Assembly (NCBI GenBank): GCA_937916505.1
Contig: CALFSW010000168.1
Span: 1 to 32,784, forward strand
Source: an uncultured Verrucomicrobiales bacterium
GTDB taxonomy: Bacteria > Verrucomicrobiota > Verrucomicrobiia > Verrucomicrobiales > Akkermansiaceae
Direction of reading: 5' to 3'
Length of the DNA stretch: 32,784 nucleotides
Shown: positions 1 through 8,846 of the stretch, piece by piece
Layout of the letters: every line of letters begins with the position of its first letter
Numbering within the stretch: the first letter of the stretch is position 1
Made by a program: the position numbers and the translations under genes
The notes under the pieces: generated by a model
Seen by the model: only the letters and a program-made list of their open reading frames with translations
Told to the model about the DNA's origin: nothing
The model's database searches: none

Positions 1-16
1 AAACTCTCTCCGCTCA

Positions 17-2836
17 ATGAAACGCCTCCTCCTTTTCCTCCTTCCCACACTCGTCCACGCCGACACCCCCGCGGAGCACGCCACCCTCAAGGCCCTTCCC
101 ATCCTCTCTTCAAAGTGTGCCGCCTGCCACGGTGAAGACCCCAAGGATATCAAGGGCGATCTCAACCTCCTCACCCGCGAGGGCTTCCTCAAAGGCGGCG
201 AATTCATCAAAGACCTCCTCGTTCCCGGCGACGTTGAAAAATCCTTCCTCATGACCGTCATCAAGTGGGAGGACCCCGATTTCGAAATGCCGCCCAAGGA
301 AAACGATCGCCTCAACGGGGAACAGATCGCCCACCTTGAAACCTGGATCAAAAACGGAGCCCCCTGGCCCGACAAAGCGACCCGCTCAAAGATCCTCGCT
401 GCTGAGAAAACCAAAAACATCACCGCAGACGGAGTCATCATCACCACCTCCGGCGGCCTCGCCGACGACTGGACTTTTCGCCGCTACAAGCCCGAGACCG
501 TCTGGGCTTTCCAGCCCCTCAAAAAGCCCGCCCCCCCTTCGGATCAAGGCAATCCCATCGACGCCTTCGTTCACGCCAAACTCAAATCCGCCAAATACCA
601 GCCCGCTCCCCGCACAGACCTCCGCACCCTCATTCGTCGTGTCTCATATGACATGATCGGCCTCCCCCCGACCCCGACCGAAGTTCACGACTTCATCACC
701 GTCGCTGAAAAAGATTTCGAGCAAGCCTACGCCGCCCTCATCGACCGCCTCCTTGCCTCTCCCCACCACGGAGAACGTTGGGCCCAGCACTGGCTCGATG
801 TCGCCCGTTACGCCGACACCGGCGGCATGTCCAATGACTACGAGCGATCGAACGCCTGGCGTTACCGCGACTACGTCATCCGCGCCTTCAACGATGACAA
901 ACCCTACAATGAATTTGTGATGGAGCAGATCGCCGGTGACGAACTCGCCGACCAATCCCTCCGCGAGCGCGTCGGAAACGACGCCAAGTACGAAGAACTC
1001 CGGAGAAATGGCCACTACTCCAAAAAAGAGGCCGAACAAGTGATCGCCTCCTCCTTCCTCCGCATGGGCCCCTGGGATCCTGCCATGGTAAAAGCTCCCG
1101 AAGCCCGGCAGCAATACGTTGATGATGTCGTCAATGCCGTCGGCCAGACCTTCCTCTCCACCACCATGCGCTGCTTCAAGTGCCACGACCACAAGTTCGA
1201 CCCTCTCCCCACAAAGGACTACTACCGCATGTATTCCGTCTTCGCCGGCACCCAACTTGCCGAACGCCATGTCTCGTGGCAGGACACCGACAAAAAAATC
1301 GGCTTCGAAGAAGAAAAGGCCCAGATCGATCTCCTCTACAACTTCGCCAGCTCCGAAGCCAAACGCCTCCAGGAGAAGGTTGAGACAGCTGCCCGCGAGT
1401 GGTATGAGGAAAACAATCTTCCCTACAAGAATCTCAACGATCGTAAAAACGACGACGACGACAAAAAACCGCCCCGTCACGTTGGCCTCGACGAGACCGA
1501 AAAAGGCCACCTTAAAGTCCGCGAGCAAGACGAGTGGATCTGGAAACGTCGCTACGAACGCTTCTCCCCCATGGTTCAATCAGTTTACAACGGACCCGAC
1601 CCCAAATTCCTCAATGCCCGAAAACTCCGCGAGCATGGCAAGGCCAACAAGGACTGGAAACCCGACTCCCACATCCTCACCGGTGGAGCTCTCGAGGCCC
1701 CCGGTGAAAAAGTCACTCCGGGCGTCCTCTCCGCCCTTGGTGTTCCCGTCGAAGGAGCGTCAAAAGACGATCCATACGCCACGCCCCAAGACATCAATGG
1801 CCGCCGCCTCGCTCTCGCCAAATGGATCGCCCATCCTAAAAACCCTCTCACCGCCCGCTCCTTCGTGAACCGAATCTGGCAATACCACTTCGGCAAAGCC
1901 ATCGCCGGAAACCCGAACAACTTCGGCGTCAAAGGAACTCCGCCAACCCACCCGAAACTCATCGACTGGCTTGCCGCCGACTTCGTCGAAAACGGCTGGA
2001 AGATCAAGCGACTCCATCGCCTCATCCTCACTTCGAAAACCTACCAGCAATCAGGTCAACACACCGGGCAAGACAAGCTCGCCCGGGAAGATCCCAACAA
2101 CGACCTCTTTGCCTTCTTCCCCAACCGACGCCTCACCGCCGAAGAACTCCGCGACGCCATGCTCCACATCACCGGAGAACTCAATCCCCTCGCCGGAGGC
2201 CTTCCCGTCCGCCCCGAAATGAACATGAAAGTCGCCCTCCAGCCTCGCATGATCCAGTTCTCGATCGCTCCCACCTATCTTCCCAGCCGCACTCCCGCAC
2301 AACGCAACCGACGCTCCATCTATGCCTACCGCGTTCGTGGCCTCGCCGACCCCTTCCTCGAAACATTCAACCAACCCAATCCGAATGACTCCTGCGAAGA
2401 ACGCGACGCCGCCTCGGTCTCCCCCCAGGCCTTCACCTTGTTAAACAGCGACCTCGTCACCGATCGCTCGATCGCCCTCGCCCTCCGCCTCGAGAAGGAA
2501 GCCGGCACCTACCCCGAACAAATCCAGCGAGCCTTCCACCTCGTCTTCAATCGCAAACCAAGTAACGCCGAAGCGACCAAGCTCGAATCCTACGTCAAAG
2601 AAATGCAAGCCTACCATGCGGACAAGAAACCCAAACCCCGCGAATACCCCACCGAGATCACGAGATCTCTCGTCGAGGAATTCTCCGGCCAGCCTTTCGA
2701 ATATCAGGAAATCCTCCCCGTTTTCAACGACTACCAAAAAGATCCACAGGCCTCCGACGTTTCTCCCAATACCAGAGCTCTCGCCGACATGGCCCTCCTT
2801 CTCTTCAACTCCCACGAATTCGTCTATAGTTATTAG
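17..2836 (+). CDS. PSD1 and planctomycete cytochrome c domain protein (DUF1549/DUF1553)
   Basis: Secreted protein of 939 aa with an N-terminal signal peptide (residues 1-15, ending VHA). A heme-binding CxxCH motif (C34, C37, H38) marks a planctomycete-type cytochrome c domain at about residues 25-115. A DUF1549 (PSCyt2) domain follows from about residue 180 and contains a second CxxCH (C386, C389, H390). A DUF1553 (PSD1) domain runs from about residue 605 to 890 and carries the family's typical segment with HPKNPLTARSFVNRIW. Around residues 475-490 there is an acidic Asp-rich linker. The family is expanded in Planctomycetes and Verrucomicrobia, usually next to a DUF1501 gene as here, and is thought to act in the periplasm in redox or polymer breakdown; the reaction is not established. 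The ATG at 17 gives a clean signal peptide. No Shine-Dalgarno is visible in the 16 bases before it. Confidence 0.95.
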   Translation: MKRLLLFLLPTLVHADTPAEHATLKALPILSSKCAACHGEDPKDIKGDLNLLTREGFLKGGEFIKDLLVPGDVEKSFLMTVIKWEDPDFEMPPKENDRLNGEQIAHLETWIKNGAPWPDKATRSKILAAEKTKNITADGVIITTSGGLADDWTFRRYKPETVWAFQPLKKPAPPSDQGNPIDAFVHAKLKSAKYQPAPRTDLRTLIRRVSYDMIGLPPTPTEVHDFITVAEKDFEQAYAALIDRLLASPHHGERWAQHWLDVARYADTGGMSNDYERSNAWRYRDYVIRAFNDDKPYNEFVMEQIAGDELADQSLRERVGNDAKYEELRRNGHYSKKEAEQVIASSFLRMGPWDPAMVKAPEARQQYVDDVVNAVGQTFLSTTMRCFKCHDHKFDPLPTKDYYRMYSVFAGTQLAERHVSWQDTDKKIGFEEEKAQIDLLYNFASSEAKRLQEKVETAAREWYEENNLPYKNLNDRKNDDDDKKPPRHVGLDETEKGHLKVREQDEWIWKRRYERFSPMVQSVYNGPDPKFLNARKLREHGKANKDWKPDSHILTGGALEAPGEKVTPGVLSALGVPVEGASKDDPYATPQDINGRRLALAKWIAHPKNPLTARSFVNRIWQYHFGKAIAGNPNNFGVKGTPPTHPKLIDWLAADFVENGWKIKRLHRLILTSKTYQQSGQHTGQDKLAREDPNNDLFAFFPNRRLTAEELRDAMLHITGELNPLAGGLPVRPEMNMKVALQPRMIQFSIAPTYLPSRTPAQRNRRSIYAYRVRGLADPFLETFNQPNPNDSCEERDAASVSPQAFTLLNSDLVTDRSIALALRLEKEAGTYPEQIQRAFHLVFNRKPSNAEATKLESYVKEMQAYHADKKPKPREYPTEITRSLVEEFSGQPFEYQEILPVFNDYQKDPQASDVSPNTRALADMALLLFNSHEFVYSY

Positions 2837-2865
2837 AGCAGGTCTCATCAAAAAGCTCTCGAACC

Positions 2866-2968
2866 ACCTGGCAATTAGCTGTTAGCGCTTAGCTTTTAGC
2901 CTCAGAAACCCGAAGCGAAGCTTCTCAAAAAAAGCCAACCGCCAACCGCTAAAAGCCAATCGCCAGGT
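2866..2968. repeat. Heptamer-built imperfect palindrome
   Basis: The gap between the PSD1 and DUF1501 genes contains two 35-bp arms, 2866-2900 and 2934-2968, that are reverse complements at 27 of 35 positions by my hand alignment. Several mismatches are C/T changes that would leave G-U pairs in RNA. Each arm is itself periodic: the right arm is a run of 7-bp units of the form GCYAANN closing with GCCAGGT, and the left arm is its complement. The 33-bp spacer includes a short A-run. The transcript would fold into a long hairpin. There is no clean U-tract after it, so a simple terminator is unlikely. It may be an mRNA-stabilising or repeat element. Confidence 0.75.
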
Positions 2969-3007
2969 CACACACCCCCCACCCTATCCCAACGAAGCTC
3001 ACCACCA

Positions 3008-4432
3008 ATGAAACCAGAAATTTGCTCCCGCCCCTTTTCCGACGCCCACTCCCGCCGCGAATTCCTCTACGGCCTCGGTGCCTCCATGGGCTCCGTGGCC
3101 TTCTCCTCCCTCCTTGCCGACGAGACAGCCGCCGGACTCGGCCCCATGGCCCCCCAAAAACCTCTCATCAAAGCCAAGGCCAAAAACGTCATCATGCTCT
3201 TCATGGAAGGCGGCCCCGGACACATGGACACCTTCGATCCCAAGCCAAAGCTCACCGAACTCCACAAAACCGAGTCCAAAAACGACCGGGGCCTCTCCGC
3301 CGGCCAATACCAATTCTACGTTGGCTCCCCCTTCAAATTCATCAAGGCCGGTAAGTCAGGCATGGATATGTGCGACCAGTGGGTCCACATGTCCGACCCC
3401 GAAGTCGCCGACGAACTCTGCAACTACCGTGGCTGCCAGGCGGAATCCCTCAACCACCCCGAGGCCCTCTTCCACATGAACACCGGGAGCCGCCTCGGCG
3501 CCGACCCTGCCCTCGGTGCCTGGGCCACCTACGGGCTCGGCTCGGAAAACCAAAACCTCCCCGGCTACGTCGTCATGACCGAAATGGCCCTCCCCCAGGG
3601 CGGCTCCAAAAATTGGTCAAACGGCTTCCTCCCCGCCCACTACCAAGGCACCGCTCTTCGTCCCAAAGGTTCCCCCCTCCTCGATCTCGAATCCCAACCC
3701 TTCAAATCCCGCGCCCACCAGCGCATCGCCTTGGACCAACTCAACTTCCTCAACGACCAACACGCCAAGCGCCACCCCGGGCACGCCGACCTCGCCGCAC
3801 GCATGGAATCCTACGAGCTTGCCTACCGCATGCAAATGGAAGTCCCCGAAGTGGTCGATCTCGATGACGAACCCGAATCCATCCGCGAAATGTATGGCAT
3901 GGACAACAAGGTCACCCACGACTTCGGCCGCCAATGCCTCATGGCCCGCCGCCTCGTCGAAAAAGGCACCCGCTTCGTGCAGATCTTCGCCGGAGGATGG
4001 GACAGCCACGACTACCTCGAACGCGGCCACTCCTCCCGCATCGCCGCCGTCGACAAACCCTGGGCCGCCCTCATCAAGGACCTCAAACAACGCGGGATGC
4101 TCGACGACACCCTCGTCATTTGGAATGGCGAATTCGGCCGCACCCCCGACAACAACAAACGCGGCGGCGTCTACTCCATCGGCCGCGGCCACAACGCCGA
4201 CGCCATGACCATCATGATGGCCGGAGGCGGAGTCAAAAAAGGGGCCATCGTCGGAGCCACCGATGATATCGGAGCCCAGGCCGTCGATGTCGCCCGGCCC
4301 ATCCGCGACTTCCACTGCACCCTCCTTCACCTCCTCGGACTCGATGACAACAAGCTCACCTACTTCCACGCCGGCCGTTATAAGCAACTCTCCCAATTCG
4401 GCGGCACCGTCATCAGGGAACTCGTGGGTTGA
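3008..4432 (+). CDS. DUF1501 domain protein, Tat-exported
   Basis: 474-aa protein with a twin-arginine signal (R16, R17 in SRREFL followed by a hydrophobic stretch to about residue 38), so it is probably exported folded. The remainder is a DUF1501 domain, a family related to the alkaline-phosphatase/sulfatase fold. Visible family landmarks are the MEGGPGHMDTFDPKP segment near residue 65, GGWDSHDY near residue 330, and WNGEFGRTP near residue 375, followed by a GRGHN motif. It lies 171 bp after the PSD1 gene in the same orientation. This PSD1-DUF1501 pairing recurs across Planctomycetes and Verrucomicrobia, so a joint periplasmic role is likely. Substrate and reaction are unknown. The start at 3008 is supported by the position of the Tat motif. 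Confidence 0.95.
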   Translation: MKPEICSRPFSDAHSRREFLYGLGASMGSVAFSSLLADETAAGLGPMAPQKPLIKAKAKNVIMLFMEGGPGHMDTFDPKPKLTELHKTESKNDRGLSAGQYQFYVGSPFKFIKAGKSGMDMCDQWVHMSDPEVADELCNYRGCQAESLNHPEALFHMNTGSRLGADPALGAWATYGLGSENQNLPGYVVMTEMALPQGGSKNWSNGFLPAHYQGTALRPKGSPLLDLESQPFKSRAHQRIALDQLNFLNDQHAKRHPGHADLAARMESYELAYRMQMEVPEVVDLDDEPESIREMYGMDNKVTHDFGRQCLMARRLVEKGTRFVQIFAGGWDSHDYLERGHSSRIAAVDKPWAALIKDLKQRGMLDDTLVIWNGEFGRTPDNNKRGGVYSIGRGHNADAMTIMMAGGGVKKGAIVGATDDIGAQAVDVARPIRDFHCTLLHLLGLDDNKLTYFHAGRYKQLSQFGGTVIRELVG

Positions 4433-4627
4433 CCCCCTCAACCAGGCTCAAGATTTCCCGCCCCTCCCGCTTTTGCCGACCCGCCCCAAGATCCCCCTCG
4501 TCCCATTTTAGCAATCCACGACCAGCATTCATCATATTTCGCGTAAAACCGCCCCTTTCTTCACTTGTCTTTTCGAGCTTGGAGAATAGTTTGGCCCCAA
4601 CATCCGTTGAGGGTGTCCGCGTGAACC
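4433..4627. promoter_or_regulatory. Leader of sdhCAB with weak candidate promoter
   Basis: This 195-bp gap holds no convincing reading frame. A weak promoter-like pair is present: TTGTCT at 4565-4570 and TAGTTT at 4587-4592, 16 bp apart, which would give a leader of about 30 bases to sdhC. The -10 matches the consensus poorly, so this is only a candidate. No hairpin terminator for the upstream DUF1501 gene was seen. Confidence 0.25.
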
Positions 4628-5317
4628 ATGAGTGCCTCTTCCTGTTCCCTTTGTGCCTTTGCGAAATCCTCCATTGGCCGTAAAATAATCGTTGCCCTCA
4701 CCGGCCTAGCCCTCGTCCTTTTCCTGGCAGGCCACCTCTTGGGAAACCTCCTCATCTTCGCCGGTGAAGAGGCCTTTAACGAATACGCCCATTTCCTCCA
4801 CACCTTCCTTCATGGCATGGGTGTTTGGATTGCCCGCATCGGCTTGCTGGTCTGCTTCGTTGTTCACATTTGGTTCACCGTCCTCCTCACGAAGGAAAAC
4901 AAGGCCGCCCGTCCCAAGTATGCTCACGACGCCACCGTGCAAGCGCCCAAGTCATCTCGCATCATGATCTGGAGCGGCCTCACCATCCTCGCTTTCGTCA
5001 TCTTCCACATCCTCCACTTCACCGTCCGGACCGACAGTGAACTCGCCACCATCGGCGAAGAGAGCCCCTGGAGAATGGTCATCGAGGGATTCCAAAATCC
5101 CCTCGTGGTCATCTTCTACGTCATCGCCATGACCCTCCTCTGCTCCCACCTGAGCCACGGAGTCGCCTCCATCTTTCAGACCCTCGGTCTCCGCTCCAAG
5201 AAGACCGCCGGTTCCATCAAAGCCCTCGCCAAAATTTACGCCGTTGTGATCTACCTCGGCTTCATCTCCATCCCTCTCGCCATCCGCCTCTTCGGATTTG
5301 GCAGCTGCTGTAAATAA
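4628..5317 (+). CDS. sdhC: Succinate dehydrogenase cytochrome b subunit (b558 family)
   Basis: 229-aa integral membrane subunit of complex II that anchors SdhAB and passes electrons to quinone. Five hydrophobic helices are visible at about residues 19-42, 66-87, 111-133, 157-178 and 200-222. Histidines within them (H36, H80, H127/H130, H174/H177) fit the diheme single-polypeptide cytochrome b558 type found in Bacteroidetes, Chlamydiae and Verrucomicrobia rather than separate SdhC/SdhD anchors. It is the first gene of an operon, with sdhA starting 12 bp after its stop. The start ATG at 4628 gives about 18 cytosolic residues before helix 1. It has no Shine-Dalgarno; the bases before ATG are GAACC. 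Confidence 0.95.
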   Translation: MSASSCSLCAFAKSSIGRKIIVALTGLALVLFLAGHLLGNLLIFAGEEAFNEYAHFLHTFLHGMGVWIARIGLLVCFVVHIWFTVLLTKENKAARPKYAHDATVQAPKSSRIMIWSGLTILAFVIFHILHFTVRTDSELATIGEESPWRMVIEGFQNPLVVIFYVIAMTLLCSHLSHGVASIFQTLGLRSKKTAGSIKALAKIYAVVIYLGFISIPLAIRLFGFGSCCK

Positions 5318-5329
5318 CTTTCCCGACCC

Positions 5330-7300
5330 ATGAGCTTAGATTCAAAAGTCCCAAAAGGCCCCCTCGCCGACAAATGGACGTCCCACAAGATGGACTCCAA
5401 GCTGATCAACCCCGCCAACAAGCGGAAGTTCAAGATCATCGTTGTTGGCTCCGGCCTCGCCGGAGGCTCCGCCGCGGCCACCCTTTCCGAACTCGGCTAC
5501 AACGTCGACTGCTTCTGTTATCAGGACAGCCCGCGCCGCGCCCACTCCATTGCCGCCCAAGGAGGCATCAATGCCGCCAAGAACTATCAGAATGATGGCG
5601 ACTCCGTTCACCGTCTCTTTTATGACACCATCAAGGGAGGCGACTTCCGCTCGCGCGAAGCCAACGTCCACCGTCTTGCCGAAGTCTCCACCGAGATCAT
5701 CGACCAATGCGTCGCCCAGGGGGTTCCTTTTGCCCGCGAATACGGCGGCCTCCTCGACAACCGTTCTTTTGGTGGCGCGCAGGTGAAGCGCACCTTTTAC
5801 GCCCGCGGCCAAACCGGCCAACAACTTCTCATCGGCTGCTACCAGGCACTCGAAAAAGAAATCGCGAAAGGCGGTGTCACCATGCACTCCCGCACCGAAA
5901 TGCTCGACCTTGTTGTTGTCGACGGCCAGGCCAAAGGCATTGTCGTGCGCAACCTCGTCACCGGAGAAATCTCCTCGCACGCCGCCGACGCCGTCATCCT
6001 CGCCACCGGCGGATACGGAAACGTTTTCTACCTCTCCACCAACGCCATGGGTTGCAATGTCATGGCATCCTTCCGCGCTCACAAACGCGGAGCCTACTTT
6101 GCCAACCCCTGCTACACCCAGATTCACCCCACCTGCATTCCCGTCAGCGGCGACTATCAGTCCAAGCTCACCCTCATGTCGGAATCCCTCCGGAACGACG
6201 GTCGCATCTGGGTTCCCAAGTCCAAAGAAGATGCCGCCGCCATCCGGGAAGGAAAGAAGAATGCCTCCCACATCCCCGAAGACGAACGCGATTACTACCT
6301 TGAGCGCAAGTATCCTTCCTTCGGAAACCTCTGTCCCCGTGACATCGCGAGCCGAGCCGCCAAGGAATGCTGTGACGAAGGCCGGGGCGTGGCCACCTCC
6401 GGACTCGGTGTTTTCCTCGACTTTAAAGACGCCATCGCCCGCGATGGCGAGGATGCCATCCGCGCCCGCTACGGCAACCTCTTCCAGATGTATGAAAAGA
6501 TCTCAGGCGACAATCCCTACAAACAGCCGATGCAGATCTATCCTGCCGTCCACTACACCATGGGCGGCCTTTGGGTGGACTACAACCTGATGTCCAATCT
6601 CCCGGGTCTCCACGTCCTCGGCGAGGCAAACTTCTCCGACCACGGCGCGAACCGCCTCGGAGCCTCCGCACTCATGCAGGGCCTCGCCGATGGATACTTC
6701 GTCATTCCCGCCACCATCGCCGTCTACCTCGCCAACCAAAAACCCGGTTCCGTCACCACCGACAACCCCGAATTTAAAAAAGTCGAAAACGAGGTCAAGG
6801 ACCGCCTCAAATCGCTCATGGAAATCAAGGGCAACAAGTCTGTCGACTCCTTCCATCGCGAACTCGGCCTCCTCATCTGGGACAAATGTGGGATGGCACG
6901 CGACCGCGAAGGCCTTCAGGAAGCCCTCCGCCGCATCCCCGGGATCCGCCACGAATTCTGGACCAACGTCCGCATCCCCGGCTCTGCCAACGGCCTCAAT
7001 GGCGAACTGGAAAAAGCAGGCCGCGTTGCCGACTTCATCGACTTTGCCGAGGTCCTCTGCCACGACGCCCTCGACCGCGAGGAATCCTGCGGAGGCCACT
7101 TCCGCTCGGAGCACCAATTCACCGAAGCCGACACCGAAGTGCAGGACGGCACCACCCAAACAGGCGAGGCAAAACGCCACGACGACCAATTCCAATATGT
7201 TGCCGCCTGGGAACATGTCGAACCCGGCACCCCTCCGATGCTGCACAAAGAAGAACTCGTCTTCGAAGACGTCAAACCTTCCATCCGATCCTATAAGTAA
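5330..7300 (+). CDS. sdhA: Succinate dehydrogenase / fumarate reductase flavoprotein subunit
   Basis: 656-aa catalytic subunit that oxidises succinate to fumarate. The dinucleotide-binding glycines GSGLAG are at residues 40-45. H72 in the AHSIAAQGG motif is the expected site of covalent FAD attachment. The conserved CPRDIASR segment (R337, R341) contains the family's catalytic arginine, and [14 protein letters not shown] closes the FAD site. The C-terminal helical domain includes GHFRSEHQ. It sits between sdhC (12 bp upstream) and sdhB (3 bp downstream), so translation is probably coupled. The length matches the long form found with b558-type anchors. No lesions are seen. Confidence 0.97.
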   Translation: MSLDSKVPKGPLADKWTSHKMDSKLINPANKRKFKIIVVGSGLAGGSAAATLSELGYNVDCFCYQDSPRRAHSIAAQGGINAAKNYQNDGDSVHRLFYDTIKGGDFRSREANVHRLAEVSTEIIDQCVAQGVPFAREYGGLLDNRSFGGAQVKRTFYARGQTGQQLLIGCYQALEKEIAKGGVTMHSRTEMLDLVVVDGQAKGIVVRNLVTGEISSHAADAVILATGGYGNVFYLSTNAMGCNVMASFRAHKRGAYFANPCYTQIHPTCIPVSGDYQSKLTLMSESLRNDGRIWVPKSKEDAAAIREGKKNASHIPEDERDYYLERKYPSFGNLCPRDIASRAAKECCDEGRGVATSGLGVFLDFKDAIARDGEDAIRARYGNLFQMYEKISGDNPYKQPMQIYPAVHYTMGGLWVDYNLMSNLPGLHVLGEANFSDHGANRLGASALMQGLADGYFVIPATIAVYLANQKPGSVTTDNPEFKKVENEVKDRLKSLMEIKGNKSVDSFHRELGLLIWDKCGMARDREGLQEALRRIPGIRHEFWTNVRIPGSANGLNGELEKAGRVADFIDFAEVLCHDALDREESCGGHFRSEHQFTEADTEVQDGTTQTGEAKRHDDQFQYVAAWEHVEPGTPPMLHKEELVFEDVKPSIRSYK

Positions 7301-7303
7301 GCC

Positions 7304-8065
7304 ATGCCTTTACTCAACCTCACCCTCAAAGTCTGGCGTCAGGAAAACGCCACCTCCGAAGGCCGTATCGAAACATACGGGGCCAAGGAAATCCCCACCT
7401 CGGCCTCCTTCCTCGAGATGATCGACATCGTCAACGAGCGTCTCATCAAGGACGGGCAGGAGCCCATCCACTTCGACCATGACTGCCGCGAAGGCATCTG
7501 CGGCATGTGCTCCATGACCATCAACGGCGTCCCTCACTCCAAGGAGCGCGGCATCACCACCTGCCAGCTTCACATGCGTAAGTTCTCCGATGGCGAGACC
7601 ATCTGGATCGAGCCCTTCCGCGCAAACTCCTTCCCTGTCATCAAGGACCTCGTCACCGATCGGTCATCCTTTGACCGCATCATCGGCGCCGGTGGCTACA
7701 TCAGCGTCCGCACCGGCTCCGCGCCCGATGCCCACGCCGTCCAGATTCCCAAGCCCGATGCCGACGCCGCCTTCGACGCCGCCGCCTGCATTGGCTGTGG
7801 CGCGTGTGTCGCCGCCTGCAAAAACGCCTCGGCCATGCTCTTCGTCTCCGCCAAGGCATCGCACCTCAACCACCTCCCCCAAGGAAAGGTCGAAAAGGAT
7901 CAACGCGTCCTAAGCATGGTGCGTCAGATGGATGAAGAAGGCTTCGGCAACTGCACCAACCAGTTTGAGTGCGAAGCGGTCTGCCCGAAGGAAATCAGCG
8001 CCGACCACATCGCCAAGCTCAACCGCGACTACCTCATCGCCAGCGCCCGCGATTCGGTCTCGTAA
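7304..8065 (+). CDS. sdhB: Succinate dehydrogenase / fumarate reductase iron-sulfur subunit
   Basis: 253-aa electron-transfer subunit linking SdhA to SdhC. The [2Fe-2S] ligands are C61, C66, C69 and C87. The ferredoxin-like C-terminal part has C162-x2-C165-x2-C168 plus C172, and then C217, C223 and C227, which together supply the [4Fe-4S] and [3Fe-4S] clusters. All ligands are present, so the complex should be functional. The gene starts 3 bp after the sdhA stop and is the last gene of the operon. No strong hairpin terminator directly follows; a short GC hairpin with a T-run near 8290-8308 may serve. Confidence 0.96.
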   Translation: MPLLNLTLKVWRQENATSEGRIETYGAKEIPTSASFLEMIDIVNERLIKDGQEPIHFDHDCREGICGMCSMTINGVPHSKERGITTCQLHMRKFSDGETIWIEPFRANSFPVIKDLVTDRSSFDRIIGAGGYISVRTGSAPDAHAVQIPKPDADAAFDAAACIGCGACVAACKNASAMLFVSAKASHLNHLPQGKVEKDQRVLSMVRQMDEEGFGNCTNQFECEAVCPKEISADHIAKLNRDYLIASARDSVS

Positions 8066-8372
8066 AGAAAATCTCCCCAAAAAGCCGGGAGGCGCCCACG
8101 TTCGCTGAAATCACGATGTGGCAGATGATTTTTCCAATCTCAAAGGTTGGAGAAACGCCTGGTTTTTCAGAACGCTCGCAACGAGGTAAAAAAGGTGTCA
8201 CCGGGACAGTCCAACCGGTGACCATTTCCACACGTTCACGCGATTGGTCACATTGAATTAGGTCTCGTTGGTTCCGCGAATCTGACGGCCCCGGCACCGG
8301 GTTTTTTTGAAAATCGACGAGCCCAAGGGGGCATATGACTTGTTTTTTTGTAAATCCCACCCACTCTCCGGC
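8066..8372. other. 307-bp intergenic stretch with an inverted repeat
   Basis: No convincing gene is seen between sdhB and the tricorn homolog. The clearest structure is a perfect 8-bp inverted repeat, GTCACCGG at 8197-8204 and CCGGTGAC at 8215-8222, with a 10-bp loop and no T-run after it. Further on, CCCG-GCAC-CGGG followed by seven T (about 8291-8308) could be a short terminator for the sdh operon. The reading frame upstream of 8373 extends to 8307, but the ATG at 8373 fits a signal peptide better. Confidence 0.4.
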
Positions 8373-8846
8373 ATGCGTTGTTTTCACCCTTCGACGCTGT
8401 TAAAAACTTTCACAGGGACCCGCATCGCCGGCTCCCGGGTTTTTGCAGCCTTGTCTCTCGCCTTGGTCAGCCCGTCAGCCGCGATCGAGACCATCCAGCT
8501 CCCTTCGACCTCATCCATCACGCCCGATGGAAAATCCCTCGTTTTTTCCTGGGCCGGCGATCTCTGGACCTCGTCCCTCGATGGCGGAGAAGCAGAGCGA
8601 CTGACACACCATCCCGCCCCGGACGACAACCCGAAGGTGTCCCACGACGGGAAATCGGTTTTTTTTCAATTCGGAACGCACCGGATCCAAACAGGTCTTT
8701 CGAATCCCCATCCAGGGTGGCAACCCCGCGCAAATCACCTTTCATTCCGAGGGGAGCTTTCTGGAAGATCTTCACCCGTCCAGGCCCGTCATTCTGGTGA
8801 GCGGAGAACGCGACCATGCCGGGCGTCGCCCAATTCGACTGATTGA
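8373..8846 (+). CDS. N-terminal fragment of tricorn homolog
   Basis: First frame of the broken tricorn gene. It encodes a signal peptide (MRCFHPSTLLKTF... to about SAA) and the start of the first propeller, with typical repeats SITPDGKSLVFSW and VSHDGKSVFF. After 8666 the frame is nonsense relative to the family, so only 8373 to about 8666 is homologous sequence. As it stands it would give a short exported peptide with no enzymatic domain. Confidence 0.45.
   Translation: MRCFHPSTLLKTFTGTRIAGSRVFAALSLALVSPSAAIETIQLPSTSSITPDGKSLVFSWAGDLWTSSLDGGEAERLTHHPAPDDNPKVSHDGKSVFFQFGTHRIQTGLSNPHPGWQPRANHLSFRGELSGRSSPVQARHSGERRTRPCRASPNSTD

Noticed and set aside
644-1579. Minus-strand frame of 311 codons inside the PSD1 gene
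   Set aside because: Antisense shadow; hydrophobic low-complexity translation from GC-biased codons, no start context or homology.
3617-4441. Minus-strand frame of 274 codons opposite the DUF1501 gene
   Set aside because: Antisense shadow of a gene with clear Tat and DUF1501 motifs; translation is Gly/Val/Glu-rich with no domain.
8659-8666. Programmed ribosomal frameshift in the tricorn gene
   Set aside because: A pure T8 run could slip, but the second lesion (TAA at 10672) would still truncate the protein, so a pseudogene or sequence error is simpler.
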